A stretch of 64,000 nt of DNA, from positions 1,684,001-1,748,000 of the forward strand of contig NZ_CP019334.1 of NCBI RefSeq assembly GCF_002163675.1, written 5' to 3'. Below the pieces are notes generated by a model that was not told where the DNA came from, did no database searches, and saw only the letters and a list, made by a program, of their open reading frames with translations. Below are positions 27,539 through 36,130 of the stretch, piece after piece (within the stretch, counting starts at the first letter, position 1; each line of letters begins with the position of its first letter). The DNA comes from Polaribacter sp. SA4-12. Its GTDB lineage: Bacteria > Bacteroidota > Bacteroidia > Flavobacteriales > Flavobacteriaceae. The translations under genes and the position numbers were made by a program.

Positions 27539-28501
27539 TTATTCTGAAAAATGTAAATCTAAAGAATAGGTAGAATCATAAGCCTGACCTCTTTTTTTAG
27601 CAGGAAACCATCCTTTCATTTCTGACAATACTCTTTTTACTTCTGTATTATAATCTCCCGTTAAGCCTCTTATTATATTTACATTTTGAACAAGTCCTTC
27701 TTTGGTTATTAAAAACTTTACATTAATATCTCCACCAACTCCAACTTTCTTTGGTTTAAAGTTGTTATCCACATATTTTCTTACAGAACTTTTGTCATTT
27801 TTCTTATAATAAGCGGGTGCAAACACTTCTTTATAATCAAAACTAGCACCTTCAGTATTCCAACTAGTTCCTTTAGTTAACACTCCTTTTTTATAAGTTT
27901 CTTCATACTTTTTCACTTTTCCATCAAAAGCAGTCCAAGTTTCATTTCTTACTCCTTTTTTGTAACTCCCTTTAATTAAAAGTCCATCATCATCTTTGTA
28001 CTGAACGAAACCATTTCCTTTTTTCACAGTTTGCCTTCCTTTTTCATCCCAAAAATTAACCATTACCTTTTTTACTTTATCATTAAAGTAATTTTCAGAA
28101 ACTTCTTTCTGTTCACATTTCTTTTCTCCATTTGGGTAAAAATAAGTCCAAATACCAGCACCTTTTTTACCATTTACAGTTTGTCCTTCAGAAGCCTTTT
28201 TACCATTTTTGTGATAAGAAATATAATCGCCATTAGACATTAATATTTGTAAACCATTGGTTGTAAATTTAGAATCTAAAATGTATGTATTCTTAGATTC
28301 ATCTAACAAATACTTTTCTACTTTATAAGTATCATTAGCTACATTAGTTTCTTTAAGAATCACTAGCGTATTGGTTTTACCATAAGTTGCTCTATTATTT
28401 TCATAATACAAGGTATCGCCTACTTTATAATAAGAACTTTTTTGAGAAAACCCAACAAATGTTATGATCATTAATATGACTGTAGTTACAATTTTTTTCA
28501 T
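27539..28501 (-). CDS. secreted MORN-like repeat protein with TonB C-terminal domain
   Basis: The 320-residue protein has a Sec signal (VILMIITFVGFSQ, cleavage near 19). The middle part contains YwqK/MORN-like repeats (SYHKNGKKASEGQTVNGKKG, IWTYFYPNGEKKCE). The C-terminal 80 residues are a TonB_C domain (VKFLITKEGLVQNVNIIRG, ending YSLDLHF). No membrane anchor other than the signal is visible, so it is not a conventional energy transducer. Function unknown; surface or periplasmic location inferred. Confidence 0.75.
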   Translation of the reverse strand: MKKIVTTVILMIITFVGFSQKSSYYKVGDTLYYENNRATYGKTNTLVILKETNVANDTYKVEKYLLDESKNTYILDSKFTTNGLQILMSNGDYISYHKNGKKASEGQTVNGKKGAGIWTYFYPNGEKKCEQKEVSENYFNDKVKKVMVNFWDEKGRQTVKKGNGFVQYKDDDGLLIKGSYKKGVRNETWTAFDGKVKKYEETYKKGVLTKGTSWNTEGASFDYKEVFAPAYYKKNDKSSVRKYVDNNFKPKKVGVGGDINVKFLITKEGLVQNVNIIRGLTGDYNTEVKRVLSEMKGWFPAKKRGQAYDSTYSLDLHFSE

Positions 28502-28523
28502 TTCTCTTGATTTAGTTTATTAA

Positions 28524-28982
28524 TTACTTCTTTACTCTAACCGCTTTAGGAACTAACTTTGTATAATCTCCGTTATTTCTAATTACATCTCTTACAATTG
28601 AAGAAGAAATATAAGAGGTACTTGCCGCTGTTAATAAAAACACCGTTTCTATAGTAGATAACTCTCTATTTGTATGTGCTATTGCTTTTTCGAACTCAAA
28701 ATCTGCAGGATTTCTTAAACCTCTTAAAATAAATTCAATATCGTTTTTAGCACAAAAATCTACCGTTAAACCTGTGTAAGTAACTACTTTTACTTTTGGG
28801 TTATCAGAAAAAGAATCTTCAATAAATTTTTTACGTTCTTCTAAAGTGAACATATATTTTTTATCTGCATTTACACCAATGGCAATAATTAGTTCATCAA
28901 ATAAAGTAACTCCACGATTAATAATATCATAATGTCCTGAAGTTAAAGGATCAAATGACCCAGGGAAAATAGCTCTTTTCAT
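28524..28982 (-). CDS. coaD: phosphopantetheine adenylyltransferase
   Basis: It catalyses the penultimate step of coenzyme A synthesis, from 4'-phosphopantetheine and ATP to dephospho-CoA. The 152-residue protein has the nucleotidyltransferase motif FPGSFDPLTSGHYDII at 6-21 with the family's (T/H)xGH signature, and the C-terminal TSYISSSIVRDV substrate motif. Length and motifs match the hexameric bacterial enzyme. Confidence 0.96.
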   Translation of the reverse strand: MKRAIFPGSFDPLTSGHYDIINRGVTLFDELIIAIGVNADKKYMFTLEERKKFIEDSFSDNPKVKVVTYTGLTVDFCAKNDIEFILRGLRNPADFEFEKAIAHTNRELSTIETVFLLTAASTSYISSSIVRDVIRNNGDYTKLVPKAVRVKK

Positions 28983-29054
28983 ATATTTTTTATTTGATGT
29001 TTTTTTTTTTTTAATTGATGTTTTTGATTTTTGATGGTTTTGATTTTTTTGAAA

Positions 29055-29068
29055 CAGGAATCAGGACG
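29055..29068 (+). repeat. degenerate 7-bp repeat pair (CAGGAAT CAGGACG)
   Basis: Two adjacent 7-mers starting CAGGA follow T-rich spacer DNA after the coaD start. The unit resembles the larger heptamer arrays nearby when those are read as CAGGAGA and CAGTAAG. Confidence 0.3.
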
Positions 29069-29101
29069 CTAACGTATTTTTTGATTCCTTATTCTATATA
29101 A

Positions 29102-29464
29102 TTATTTCTCTTCTGGTCTATCAATGAAATTTGATATTTTTTGTTGTAATTTATTAATTTTTATTTCTAAGTATTCAAATTTTTCTTGTGAAATAAAATT
29201 TAAATTTTTACAAATAATCATTTGTGTTTCCCATTCAAAAGCAGAACCCAAACTATCATCTAAATATTTCATAAAATGCTTATTAGTCCTTTTACTTGAA
29301 CCTTCAGATATATTTGATGCAATTGACACAGAACACCTATTTAATTGACTTCTTAATCCAAATTTTTCATAATCTGGTAATGTAGCCTTAAACTGATAAT
29401 TATTAGTAACTAAATCAATTGCTTCTTGCCAAATTTGTAATTTTTTAAAATTATGTCTTTTCAT
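29102..29464 (-). CDS. four-helix-bundle protein of the 23S rRNA intervening-sequence family
   Basis: The 120-residue protein, started at MKRHNFKKLQIWQEA, matches the small four-helix proteins first found in 23S rRNA intervening sequences (TIGR02436): KLQIWQEAIDLV, RSQLNRCSVSIASNISEGS and the later helices. Here it is a free-standing gene between coaD and ddl. These proteins form pentamers with a basic face; the role is unknown. The upstream in-frame start adds a poly-Lys tract with no family match. The 3' side is flanked by heptamer-repeat DNA. Confidence 0.82.
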   Translation of the reverse strand: MKRHNFKKLQIWQEAIDLVTNNYQFKATLPDYEKFGLRSQLNRCSVSIASNISEGSSKRTNKHFMKYLDDSLGSAFEWETQMIICKNLNFISQEKFEYLEIKINKLQQKISNFIDRPEEK

Positions 29465-29558
29465 AGCTTTCTTTTTTTTTATTAAATAAACATAAAAAGT
29501 AGCATTAAATAGCACTTATTGATCATTTATTTCTTTAAAAAGCTAAAAATCATAATCT

Positions 29559-29603
<45 letters not shown>

Positions 29604-29618
29604 TTCAAAAGAGTCCTG

Positions 29619-29651
29619 TTTCTTGTTTCTTGTTTCTTGTTTCTTGTTTCT
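29619..29651 (+). repeat. 7-bp tandem repeat, about 4.7 copies of TTTCTTG
   Basis: Four perfect heptamers plus a partial one form a second array 16 bp from the TCTCCTG array. The units differ by two C/T transitions, suggesting divergence from a common unit. Confidence 0.92.
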
Positions 29652-29661
29652 AAAGAATCTT

Positions 29662-30636
29662 CTAATTTAAAGCACTCTCAATAGCATTATCGAATAATTC
29701 TTTTAACGAAATTCCTGCTGCTTGTGCTTGTTGAGGCAAAATACTATTTTCTGTAAGACCAGGAACTGTATTCATTTCTAAGAAATGTGGTTCATTATCT
29801 ACCAAAATAAATTCTGAACGCGAAAACCCAGACATATTTAAAATCGAATATACTTTCTTCGCCACTTCTTCAACTTTAATTTTTATTTCTTCGGATATTC
29901 TTGCAGGAGTTATCTCTTGAGATTTCCCTTCATATTTTGCTTCATAATCAAAGAAATCATTTTCTGAAACAATCTCTGTAATTGGCAACACTTTTATGGC
30001 TCCTTTATATTGAATTACACCAACAGAAACCTCGGGTCCGTCTAAAAAAGATTCAATTAAAATCTCAGCATCTTCTTTGTATGCTTTTTCTAAAGCGGGT
30101 AACATTTCTGCTTTTGTATGTGCTTTAGAAATACCATAACTAGAACCTGCGTTATTCGGTTTCACAAAACATGGCAAACCTACTTTTGCAATTATTTTAT
30201 CTAAATCTACAACATCACCTTTATTTAAATAGACAGAAACGGCTGTTTTAATGCCATATTCTTTTACAACACTTAACGTATCTCTCTTGTTAAAAGTTAA
30301 CGCCATTTGATAAAAAGGGGCAGAAGTATGTTTTAAATTGATGAGATTAAAATACGCCAATAACATTCCGTTTTCTCCTGGCGCTCCATGAATTGCATTA
30401 AAAACACAATCGAAGGCAACGCAGTTGCCATTAAGTATAAAAGAAAAATCGTTTTTATCAATAGGATATTCTGTATCAGAAGCATCTAAAGCAACCCATT
30501 TTTCCTTTAAAATATGGACTCTAAAAGAATTGTACTTCTCTTTGTCTAAGTGGTTATAAACCACATTTCCACTCGTAAGTGAAATATTAACTTCGGATGA
30601 ATAACCACCCATAACAATTGCAATATTCTTCTTCAT
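29662..30636 (-). CDS. ddl: D-alanine--D-alanine ligase
   Basis: It makes the D-Ala-D-Ala dipeptide of peptidoglycan. The 324-residue ATP-grasp enzyme begins KKNIAIVMGGYSSEVNISL (the family's GG.S.E motif) and has GAPGENGMLLAYF, FVKPNNAGSSYGISK (ATP/Lys loop), and FLEMNTVPGLTENSILPQQ with the Mg-binding Glu and Asn. It is divergent from a PASTA protein gene, both linked to the cell wall. Its promoter fits TTG-N21-TAAATTTG. Confidence 0.96.
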   Translation of the reverse strand: MKKNIAIVMGGYSSEVNISLTSGNVVYNHLDKEKYNSFRVHILKEKWVALDASDTEYPIDKNDFSFILNGNCVAFDCVFNAIHGAPGENGMLLAYFNLINLKHTSAPFYQMALTFNKRDTLSVVKEYGIKTAVSVYLNKGDVVDLDKIIAKVGLPCFVKPNNAGSSYGISKAHTKAEMLPALEKAYKEDAEILIESFLDGPEVSVGVIQYKGAIKVLPITEIVSENDFFDYEAKYEGKSQEITPARISEEIKIKVEEVAKKVYSILNMSGFSRSEFILVDNEPHFLEMNTVPGLTENSILPQQAQAAGISLKELFDNAIESALN

Positions 30637-30655
30637 TGGTTCTAAAATAATAAAA

Positions 30656-30708
30656 CAAATTTATCAAAATATTTATAGAAATAGCAACGTTTACTTTTTA
30701 TATCTTTG
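30656..30708. promoter_or_regulatory. divergent promoters of ddl and the PASTA gene
   Basis: On the minus strand TAAATTTG (30663 to 30656) has a TTG 21 bp upstream, matching the Bacteroidetes -33/-7 layout for ddl. On the plus strand TATCTTTG (30701-30708) lies 20 bp before the PASTA start codon. Only 37 bp separate the boxes. Confidence 0.6.
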
Positions 30709-30728
30709 TATGTTCTAAAAATCAAAAA

Positions 30729-31286
30729 ATGAGTGTTTTTCAATTTATAAAAAGTAAATCCTTCTTTATACAAATTGCTATTGCAATTGTAGGTTTATTG
30801 GTATTTATTTTTGCCTTAAAATATTGGTTAGGTTTTTCTACCAATCACGATCAAAAAATTCAAGTTCCTAACCTACATAAAATGTCTTTAGAAGATGTAG
30901 GTAAAAAACTGAAAGAATTAGATTTAGATTTTATCGTAATTGATAGCGCAAGTTACAATCCAAACTATCCAAAGAAATCTGTGATAGAACAGAGTCCTGA
31001 AACTGGAGATTTTGTAAAAGAAAAACGTAAAATTTATTTGACTTTAAATCCATCTAAATATAGAGATGTTACCATCCCAGATTTAAATGGAAGAACAAAA
31101 AGACAAGCTGTTTCTCAATTACGTGCTAAAGGATTAAATGTGGGTACAAATTTCACGTTTGTAAATGATATTGGTAAAGATGTTGTACGTGGATTGCGTT
31201 ATAAAGGACAAATTTTAAACACAGGAGATAAATTACCACTAAATTCTATTGTAGATTTGGTTTTAGGTGATGGAAAAGGGAACTAG
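30729..31286 (+). CDS. membrane-anchored PASTA domain protein
   Basis: The 185-residue protein has one N-terminal transmembrane segment (about 12-35) and two extracytoplasmic PASTA domains (about 45-112 and 115-182), recognisable by VPNLHKMSLEDVGKKLKEL and IPDLNGRTKRQAVSQLRAKG. PASTA domains bind muropeptides or unlinked peptidoglycan. There is no kinase domain, unlike Ser/Thr kinases that carry PASTA. The placement opposite ddl points to cell-wall sensing. Its TAG stop overlaps the first unit of a 7-bp tandem array. Confidence 0.9.
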   Translation: MSVFQFIKSKSFFIQIAIAIVGLLVFIFALKYWLGFSTNHDQKIQVPNLHKMSLEDVGKKLKELDLDFIVIDSASYNPNYPKKSVIEQSPETGDFVKEKRKIYLTLNPSKYRDVTIPDLNGRTKRQAVSQLRAKGLNVGTNFTFVNDIGKDVVRGLRYKGQILNTGDKLPLNSIVDLVLGDGKGN

Positions 31287-31396
31287 TAAGCAGTAAGCAG
31301 TAAGCAGTAAGCAGTAAGCAGTAAGCAGTAAGCAGTAAGCAGTAAGCAGTAAGCAGTAAGCAGTAAGCAGTAAGCAGTAAGCAGTAAGCAGTAAGC
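31285..31396 (+). repeat. 7-bp tandem repeat, 16 perfect copies of AGTAAGC
   Basis: Sixteen uninterrupted identical heptamers (112 bp) begin inside the stop codon of the PASTA gene. Perfect copies suggest recent expansion or gene conversion. The period is not a multiple of three and no coding function is expected. It could act as a slippage-prone 3' UTR. Confidence 0.97.
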
Positions 31397-31501
31397 AAAA
31401 ATAAAAATTCTAACAAACATACACTTTGTGATTTTAAAACTTTGAAATTTTGTGACTTTACAACTTTTTTCTCTTTTAAACTTTACAACTAAATTAAATA
31501 A

Positions 31502-32542
31502 ATGCAAGAAGATCAACCTCAAGATATAGAAAACGACGATTTACACGAACATTACAGGTTTACAGCTAGTGAAGGACAAGAACCTTTAAGAGTCGATAAA
31601 TTCTTAATGAATTTCATCGAAAACGCTACCAGAAGTAAAATTCAGCAAGCTGCAAAATCAGGTAATATTTTAGTAAACGATGTTGCAATAAAATCGAATC
31701 ATAAAGTAAAACCACATGATGTTGTAAGAGTTGTTTTATCATATCCACCAGCAGAAAAGTTATTGGTTGCTGAAGATATTCCTTTAGATATTGTGTATGA
31801 AGATGATGCTGTAATGGTGGTTAATAAACCTGCAGGAATGGTAGTGCATCCAGGTCATGGAAATTATTCTGGAACTTTAGTAAACGGTTTAATTTATCAT
31901 ATTGAAAACCTACCAACAAACTCTAACGAAAGACCAGGTTTAGTTCATAGAATTGATAAAGATACTAGTGGATTATTAGTGGTTGCAAAAACAGAATTTG
32001 CAATGACTAATCTGTCTAAACAATTTTTTGATAGAACTACAGAGCGCTTGTATTATGCGTTGGTTTGGGGACATGTAGAAGATGATGAAGGTACTATTGA
32101 AGGAAATATTGGACGTAGTTTTAAAAACAGATTACAAATGGATGTTTTTCCTGACGGCGATTTTGGAAAACATGCTGTTACACATTATAAAGTTTTAGAG
32201 CGTTTAACGTATGTAACTTTAGTACAATGTAAATTAGAAACTGGTAGAACGCATCAAATTAGAGCGCATTTTAAACATATTGGTCACACATTATTTAATG
32301 ATGAGCGTTATGGTGGAGATGATATTTTAAAAGGGACAACGTTTACCAAATACAAACAATTTGTAAACAACTGTTTTAAGGTGTTACCAAGACAGGCTTT
32401 ACATGCAAAAACATTAGGTTTTACGCATCCAACAACAGGAGAGTTTATGAGGTTTAATTCTGACGTTCCTCAAGATATTACGGATTGTTTAGAAAAATGG
32501 AGAACTTATTCTGAGAATTCTAAAGATGTGGAACAGGATTAA
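31502..32542 (+). CDS. RluA/RluD-family 23S rRNA pseudouridine synthase
   Basis: It isomerises uridines in 23S rRNA. The 346-residue protein has an N-terminal S4 RNA-binding domain (about 25-85, VDKFLMNFIENATRSKIQQ) and the catalytic domain with HRIDKDTSGLLVVAKT at about 142-157, holding the catalytic Asp, plus the later TGRTHQIRAHFKHIGH motif. RluD acts on the helix 69 loop; I do not assign RluD specifically because the family has several members. It follows the PASTA gene across the repeat array and ends at a terminator. Confidence 0.93.
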   Translation: MQEDQPQDIENDDLHEHYRFTASEGQEPLRVDKFLMNFIENATRSKIQQAAKSGNILVNDVAIKSNHKVKPHDVVRVVLSYPPAEKLLVAEDIPLDIVYEDDAVMVVNKPAGMVVHPGHGNYSGTLVNGLIYHIENLPTNSNERPGLVHRIDKDTSGLLVVAKTEFAMTNLSKQFFDRTTERLYYALVWGHVEDDEGTIEGNIGRSFKNRLQMDVFPDGDFGKHAVTHYKVLERLTYVTLVQCKLETGRTHQIRAHFKHIGHTLFNDERYGGDDILKGTTFTKYKQFVNNCFKVLPRQALHAKTLGFTHPTTGEFMRFNSDVPQDITDCLEKWRTYSENSKDVEQD

Positions 32543-32563
32543 GTTATTCAATTTATAAAAATA

Positions 32564-32602
32564 AAAAAACGATTTAGGTTAGTTCCTAAATCGCTTTTTT
32601 TT
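32564..32602. terminator. rho-independent terminator (bidirectional) after the pseudouridine synthase
   Basis: The stem CGATTTAGG/CCTAAATCG (loop TTAGTT) is flanked by A- and T-runs. Confidence 0.88.
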
Positions 32603-32665
32603 GATTTTAATTTTATTCTAAAAAACACGAAACTGATTTAAATACACAGTAATTGACATTATTTT

Positions 32666-32989
32666 CTAATACCTTCTCAAAGGTCTATTTTGGTGCAGCT
32701 TTTTATTGAACGCATTGTTTTCTAATTTTTTCAATTCGGGATACTTGGATACTCTTGCTTTTACTACTTCAATTATTTTGTCTAATTGTTTAGATTGAAG
32801 AGCTGTATTCCAAATTAATTTATCTCCATTAGCAGCAATTCCCTTTATGTAATTCAAAGATTCAGATTTAAGGAATCTTTGCCATTCCTTTTCTAAACTA
32901 TTTTTGTCATTCAATCTGTCTTTATAAATGAAAAAATAGATTACAATTGCAACAAAGGAAATGCATCCTAAAACATAAAAGAATACCAT
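32666..32989 (-). CDS. small single-span membrane protein of unknown function
   Basis: The 107-residue protein has one N-terminal transmembrane helix (about 3-21, YVLGCISFVAIVIYFFIY) and a cytoplasmic or periplasmic helical domain, with KEWQRFLKSESLNYIKGIA and a basic C-terminus (NRPLRRY). I recognise no family. It is 24 bp downstream of the ParE toxin gene on the same strand and may be co-transcribed with that module by position only. Confidence 0.6.
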   Translation of the reverse strand: MVFFYVLGCISFVAIVIYFFIYKDRLNDKNSLEKEWQRFLKSESLNYIKGIAANGDKLIWNTALQSKQLDKIIEVVKARVSKYPELKKLENNAFNKKLHQNRPLRRY

Positions 32990-33013
32990 ATTTCGTTTAG
33001 CTTTTATTCTATT

Positions 33014-33316
33014 TTAATTCAAATATTTTTTGAGATCCATTCTTTGATTTAGAACTCTAACAATTTCTACAAGTTCATTTTCAGTTTTTCTATGAAATAT
33101 TAAATGTGATTTTACTTTCGTTACTCTGTAGTTTTTTCGTGTTTGTTCTACAGACTTTCCAATCATAAAATTATCTGCTATAAATTCTATTTCCTCTATT
33201 ATTAAATTATAATATCTATCCGCTTGTTCTTTAGACCACTTGTGCAATGTGTAAATCCAAATATCATTTAAATCATTAATAGCTTGTTCACTAATTCGAT
33301 ATTTATTTATTTTCAT
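33014..33316 (-). CDS. parE: RelE/ParE-family toxin
   Basis: The 100-residue protein has the ParE pattern: YRISEQAINDLNDIWIYT at the start, a central helix, and the C-terminal beta sheet KSHLIFHRKTENELVEIVRVLNQRMD. ParE toxins usually inhibit DNA gyrase. The start overlaps the antitoxin stop by 4 bp (ATGA type), the usual arrangement for translational coupling. The antitoxin is encoded first. Confidence 0.9.
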   Translation of the reverse strand: MKINKYRISEQAINDLNDIWIYTLHKWSKEQADRYYNLIIEEIEFIADNFMIGKSVEQTRKNYRVTKVKSHLIFHRKTENELVEIVRVLNQRMDLKKYLN

Positions 33317-33555
33317 AAATATTTTCGATGTAAAGTTTTCAGATGCTCTTTTGGGTTAAAATCATCTACTAAACCACTCTTTTCGCCAATTTCTAAAGCC
33401 TTAATTAATTCTCTTTCTTTTTTTTCTTCGCTCTCTAACAGCCTCAGAGCAGAACGAATTACTTCGCTCACTGAACTGTATTTCCCAGAGCTCACTTCAT
33501 AATTTATAAACTCCTCAAAATGATTTCCTAGAGATATTGATGTGTTTTTTCCCAT
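33313..33555 (-). CDS. parD: ParD-family antitoxin
   Basis: The 80-residue protein has the ribbon-helix-helix DNA-binding N-terminus (NTSISLGNHFEEFINYEVSS, then SVSEVIRSALRLLESEE) and a C-terminal toxin-binding tail rich in Lys, Leu and Glu. It should neutralise ParE and repress its own operon. With the toxin gene it forms a two-gene module between the pseudouridine synthase and the ArsR pair. Confidence 0.9.
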   Translation of the reverse strand: MGKNTSISLGNHFEEFINYEVSSGKYSSVSEVIRSALRLLESEEKKERELIKALEIGEKSGLVDDFNPKEHLKTLHRKYL

Positions 33556-33705
33556 TTCGAATAATATTTATTCAAATATACCAAAACTTGGTAACCTAAC
33601 AAAATTCTAGAATTACACAAAAAAAGCTTGCTATTCCAGTTTTTAAACTAGTACAGCTAGCTTTAATAATTACAAAAGTCTTGAAACTTTTTTATATAAT
33701 TCATA

Positions 33706-34173
33706 TTAACAACAACCAGAAGTAGGGCCGCAACAAGAACCTTCTGCTTCAATAATTTTAAGTTTTGGCTTTTCTTCTGGAATACCACAAGCATCTTTTG
33801 CTAAACACGCTGTAAGTTTTGAGGTTAACAAAAAGTTGGTTCCGTCAAAATCTAAATTGTATTTCCCAATTGTTTCTTTTCCTTGATATTCTACTTCAAT
33901 TTCTAAATCATCAAACTTAAAAATCTTTTCTGATAATTCTATAATATGTACTAACTTCTCTGGATGTAATCTGTGATCGTAATCATTTTCTTCCCAAAGT
34001 TGAAAATTAATAACCGCTTCACTTCTTACTTTACCTCCACAATCAATAAAGTCTTTTGTTATTTTACCAACTTCCGTAACATGAAAATGACTTGCTACTA
34101 ATTCTCCATTTGGTAATTGAAAACCTATTTTATCTAAACCTTTTAAGTGATTTTTAATTTCTGATAATTTCAT
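33706..34173 (-). CDS. DUF6428 protein, arsenic-operon associated
   Basis: The 155-residue protein begins MKLSEIKNHLKGLDKIGFQL and has a Cys-rich end, GSCCGPTSGCC, likely to bind metal or arsenite. Proteins of this family are commonly next to ArsR in Bacteroidetes arsenic operons. Here it is 12 bp after the arsR gene. No arsenite permease, ArsC-like reductase or arsenite methyltransferase follows; the ParDE module lies next. Confidence 0.75.
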   Translation of the reverse strand: MKLSEIKNHLKGLDKIGFQLPNGELVASHFHVTEVGKITKDFIDCGGKVRSEAVINFQLWEENDYDHRLHPEKLVHIIELSEKIFKFDDLEIEVEYQGKETIGKYNLDFDGTNFLLTSKLTACLAKDACGIPEEKPKLKIIEAEGSCCGPTSGCC

Positions 34174-34185
34174 AATCTATATGTA

Positions 34186-34512
34186 TTAACAACAGTTTTC
34201 TGTTGGATTTTTATTTAAAAACTTATTTAATCTATTTTTTATTCTCTCCCAATTTTCTTCATCGATACAATAACACACACTTGTGCCTTCTACCCTACCT
34301 TTTATAATACCTACTTTTTTTAACTCTTTTAAATGCTGAGAAATGGTTGGTTGCGCCAAACCAATGTCTTTTACCAAGTCTCCACAAACACAGGTTTCTA
34401 GTTTTATTATAAAATCTAAAATTGCAATTCTTGCAGGATGTCCTAACACTTTTGCAATTGCAGCAATTTCATTTTGTTCTTCAGTAAAAAATTCTGACTT
34501 TGTTAAACCCAT
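34186..34512 (-). CDS. arsR: ArsR-family metalloregulator
   Basis: The 108-residue winged-helix repressor has the metal-binding motif ETCVCGDLVKDIG with Cys41 and Cys43 (the ELCVCDL-type arsenite/antimonite site), recognition helix QPTISQHLKELKKVG, and a C-terminal CC pair. It should repress its own operon until arsenite or another thiophilic metal binds. It starts the pair arsR-DUF6428. Confidence 0.9.
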   Translation of the reverse strand: MGLTKSEFFTEEQNEIAAIAKVLGHPARIAILDFIIKLETCVCGDLVKDIGLAQPTISQHLKELKKVGIIKGRVEGTSVCYCIDEENWERIKNRLNKFLNKNPTENCC

Positions 34513-34680
34513 CTTAATTTGTTTATTGCAATATTACGATTAATAAATAAAAGAAACACTAAATTCTTTGAAATTTAATTTTATTGATGTTCTGTAAATA
34601 CTTATTTAATTCGAAAAAATTAAAACTATAAATCTCTTTCTGAACTCGTAGAAGAATAAATTGTGATTTTAAATACTTGG

Positions 34681-35589
34681 TTATTTCTTGCTTAAATCGA
34701 ACAAATAGCCAACGGAAAAATTAAAGTAACTTGTGGTTTCAAGATCGCTTTCATAAGACAAAGCATTTGGTAAATTAAGATTGTAACCTAATTCAAAATC
34801 CCAAGATTTTAAGGATAGAGATAGCGGAATGTTTATTTGTGTGTTTAATAAATCGAACACATTAAAATTAAAGGATCTTAAGATAGTTCTGTTTGCTAAA
34901 ACAACAATTCTATCGATTGTAATATTTTGTTTTGCAATTATAAAATTTAACCTAGGTCTTAAACGCAATGCAAAATCTTGATTTCTTTTTAAAGTAAGAT
35001 TCACAAAACTACTAGAAACTAATTGATAACTTTCTTCTGTACCAAATAAATAAGAAACAGAAATATTACTTCCTAAAGTCCTTTTTTTATTTCTGACTCC
35101 TAGGCTTAAATCCAAAGAATTTGTAAATCCATCATAACCATCAGAATAAAAATACTTTGTATAACCTAAATTATAAGTAATACTTTTCTTTTTATCTAGT
35201 GTATTAAAATATCCTGCAGAAACACTTGTAAAATCCCAACTTGGGGCAAAATTTTCATAATAAATACCTGAAATACTTGCATTAAATCCTGAAGAATGAT
35301 AATAAGAAACTTGAGGAACCATATTAAACTGATCTGTACCAGAATCTCTTCCTGAAAAAAAAGTATTGCTATTGTAAGAAACTGAAGTATATAAAAAACT
35401 ATAAGAAAAATCGCTTTCTATCAACTCATCTAAAAACTGCTGATCATTAAAAAAAAGTTCGTCTAATAAACCATCAATATCATCGTCTTTATTTTCTTGT
35501 GCATATGAACAAAAAGAGGTTGCCATTGTAAACAATAGCAACCCTAAAACTTTTATAGCTGTTTTAATTTCCTGAAAAGGATGTGTCAT
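34681..35589 (-). CDS. outer-membrane beta-barrel protein of unknown function
   Basis: The 302-residue protein has a signal peptide ending CSYAQ, an acidic N-terminal linker rich in Asp (NKDDDIDGLLDEL), and alternating hydrophobic/hydrophilic strands to the end, with the terminal strand FNFSVGYLFDLSK typical of barrel proteins. About 12-14 strands are likely. It is the last gene of a minus-strand series starting at an ECF sigma factor, suggesting an envelope-stress or adhesion role, by inference. Confidence 0.72.
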   Translation of the reverse strand: MTHPFQEIKTAIKVLGLLLFTMATSFCSYAQENKDDDIDGLLDELFFNDQQFLDELIESDFSYSFLYTSVSYNSNTFFSGRDSGTDQFNMVPQVSYYHSSGFNASISGIYYENFAPSWDFTSVSAGYFNTLDKKKSITYNLGYTKYFYSDGYDGFTNSLDLSLGVRNKKRTLGSNISVSYLFGTEESYQLVSSSFVNLTLKRNQDFALRLRPRLNFIIAKQNITIDRIVVLANRTILRSFNFNVFDLLNTQINIPLSLSLKSWDFELGYNLNLPNALSYESDLETTSYFNFSVGYLFDLSKK

Positions 35590-35600
35590 AAATTTTAAAA

Positions 35601-36077
35601 CTAATTACTTCTTACTCTCCTTTTCTTTCCGTCTTTAACATTATTTTGTCTTGTACCATCTTTAAGTTCTCCCCTATCTTTCGATTCTCTAATTTTATCT
35701 ATTCGCTCTTTAAGCATCTTACGTTGCTCTCCAGTAAGCGTTTTTCTAAAATTATCTCTCGTCTTTCTTAAGCGAACTTGTTGATTTCTTACCAAATCTT
35801 TTTGTGTATTGGTAAAAGTAGACATCAACTTTGCTCTTATTTCACTTTTAGAAATGGTTTTATCTCTTAAAATAGCTAATTGCTCTTTTGTAAGTGTTGC
35901 TTTAAATGCATCACGATTTGTTTTCATTACCGTTCTTTCTTTCTGTAATAAATCTCTTTGCTCTTTTGTAAGCTCCTTGGTAATTAAATCATAACTAGAA
36001 TCTTGAGCAAAAAGTGTTGTATTAAAGAACATCAAACTCATAAAGCTAACTGTATATATGATGGTTTTTAATTTCAT
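35601..36077 (-). CDS. periplasmic LTxxQ-repeat protein (Spy/CpxP-like)
   Basis: The 158-residue protein, started at MKLKTIIYTVSFMSL, has a signal peptide ending LFAQ and four spaced repeats of an LTxEQ/LTxxQ helical motif (ELTKEQRDLLQKER, ATLTKEQLAILRD, TNTQKDLV, TLTGEQRKMLKER). It is highly basic. This pattern resembles CpxP/Spy periplasmic chaperones and zinc-resistance proteins. It lies 11 bp upstream of the outer-membrane barrel gene. An upstream in-frame start adds only lysine-rich residues before the signal. Confidence 0.75.
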   Translation of the reverse strand: MKLKTIIYTVSFMSLMFFNTTLFAQDSSYDLITKELTKEQRDLLQKERTVMKTNRDAFKATLTKEQLAILRDKTISKSEIRAKLMSTFTNTQKDLVRNQQVRLRKTRDNFRKTLTGEQRKMLKERIDKIRESKDRGELKDGTRQNNVKDGKKRRVRSN

Positions 36078-36130
36078 TTTAAATTTATTTTTTTTGCTCT
36101 TAAACATCTAAAGTACAAAATTACTATTTA

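Noticed and set aside
31283..31522. 79-residue minus-strand frame with LLLTAYC repeats
   Set aside because: It is the translation of the AGTAAGC tandem array; no start signal and no other evidence for a protein.
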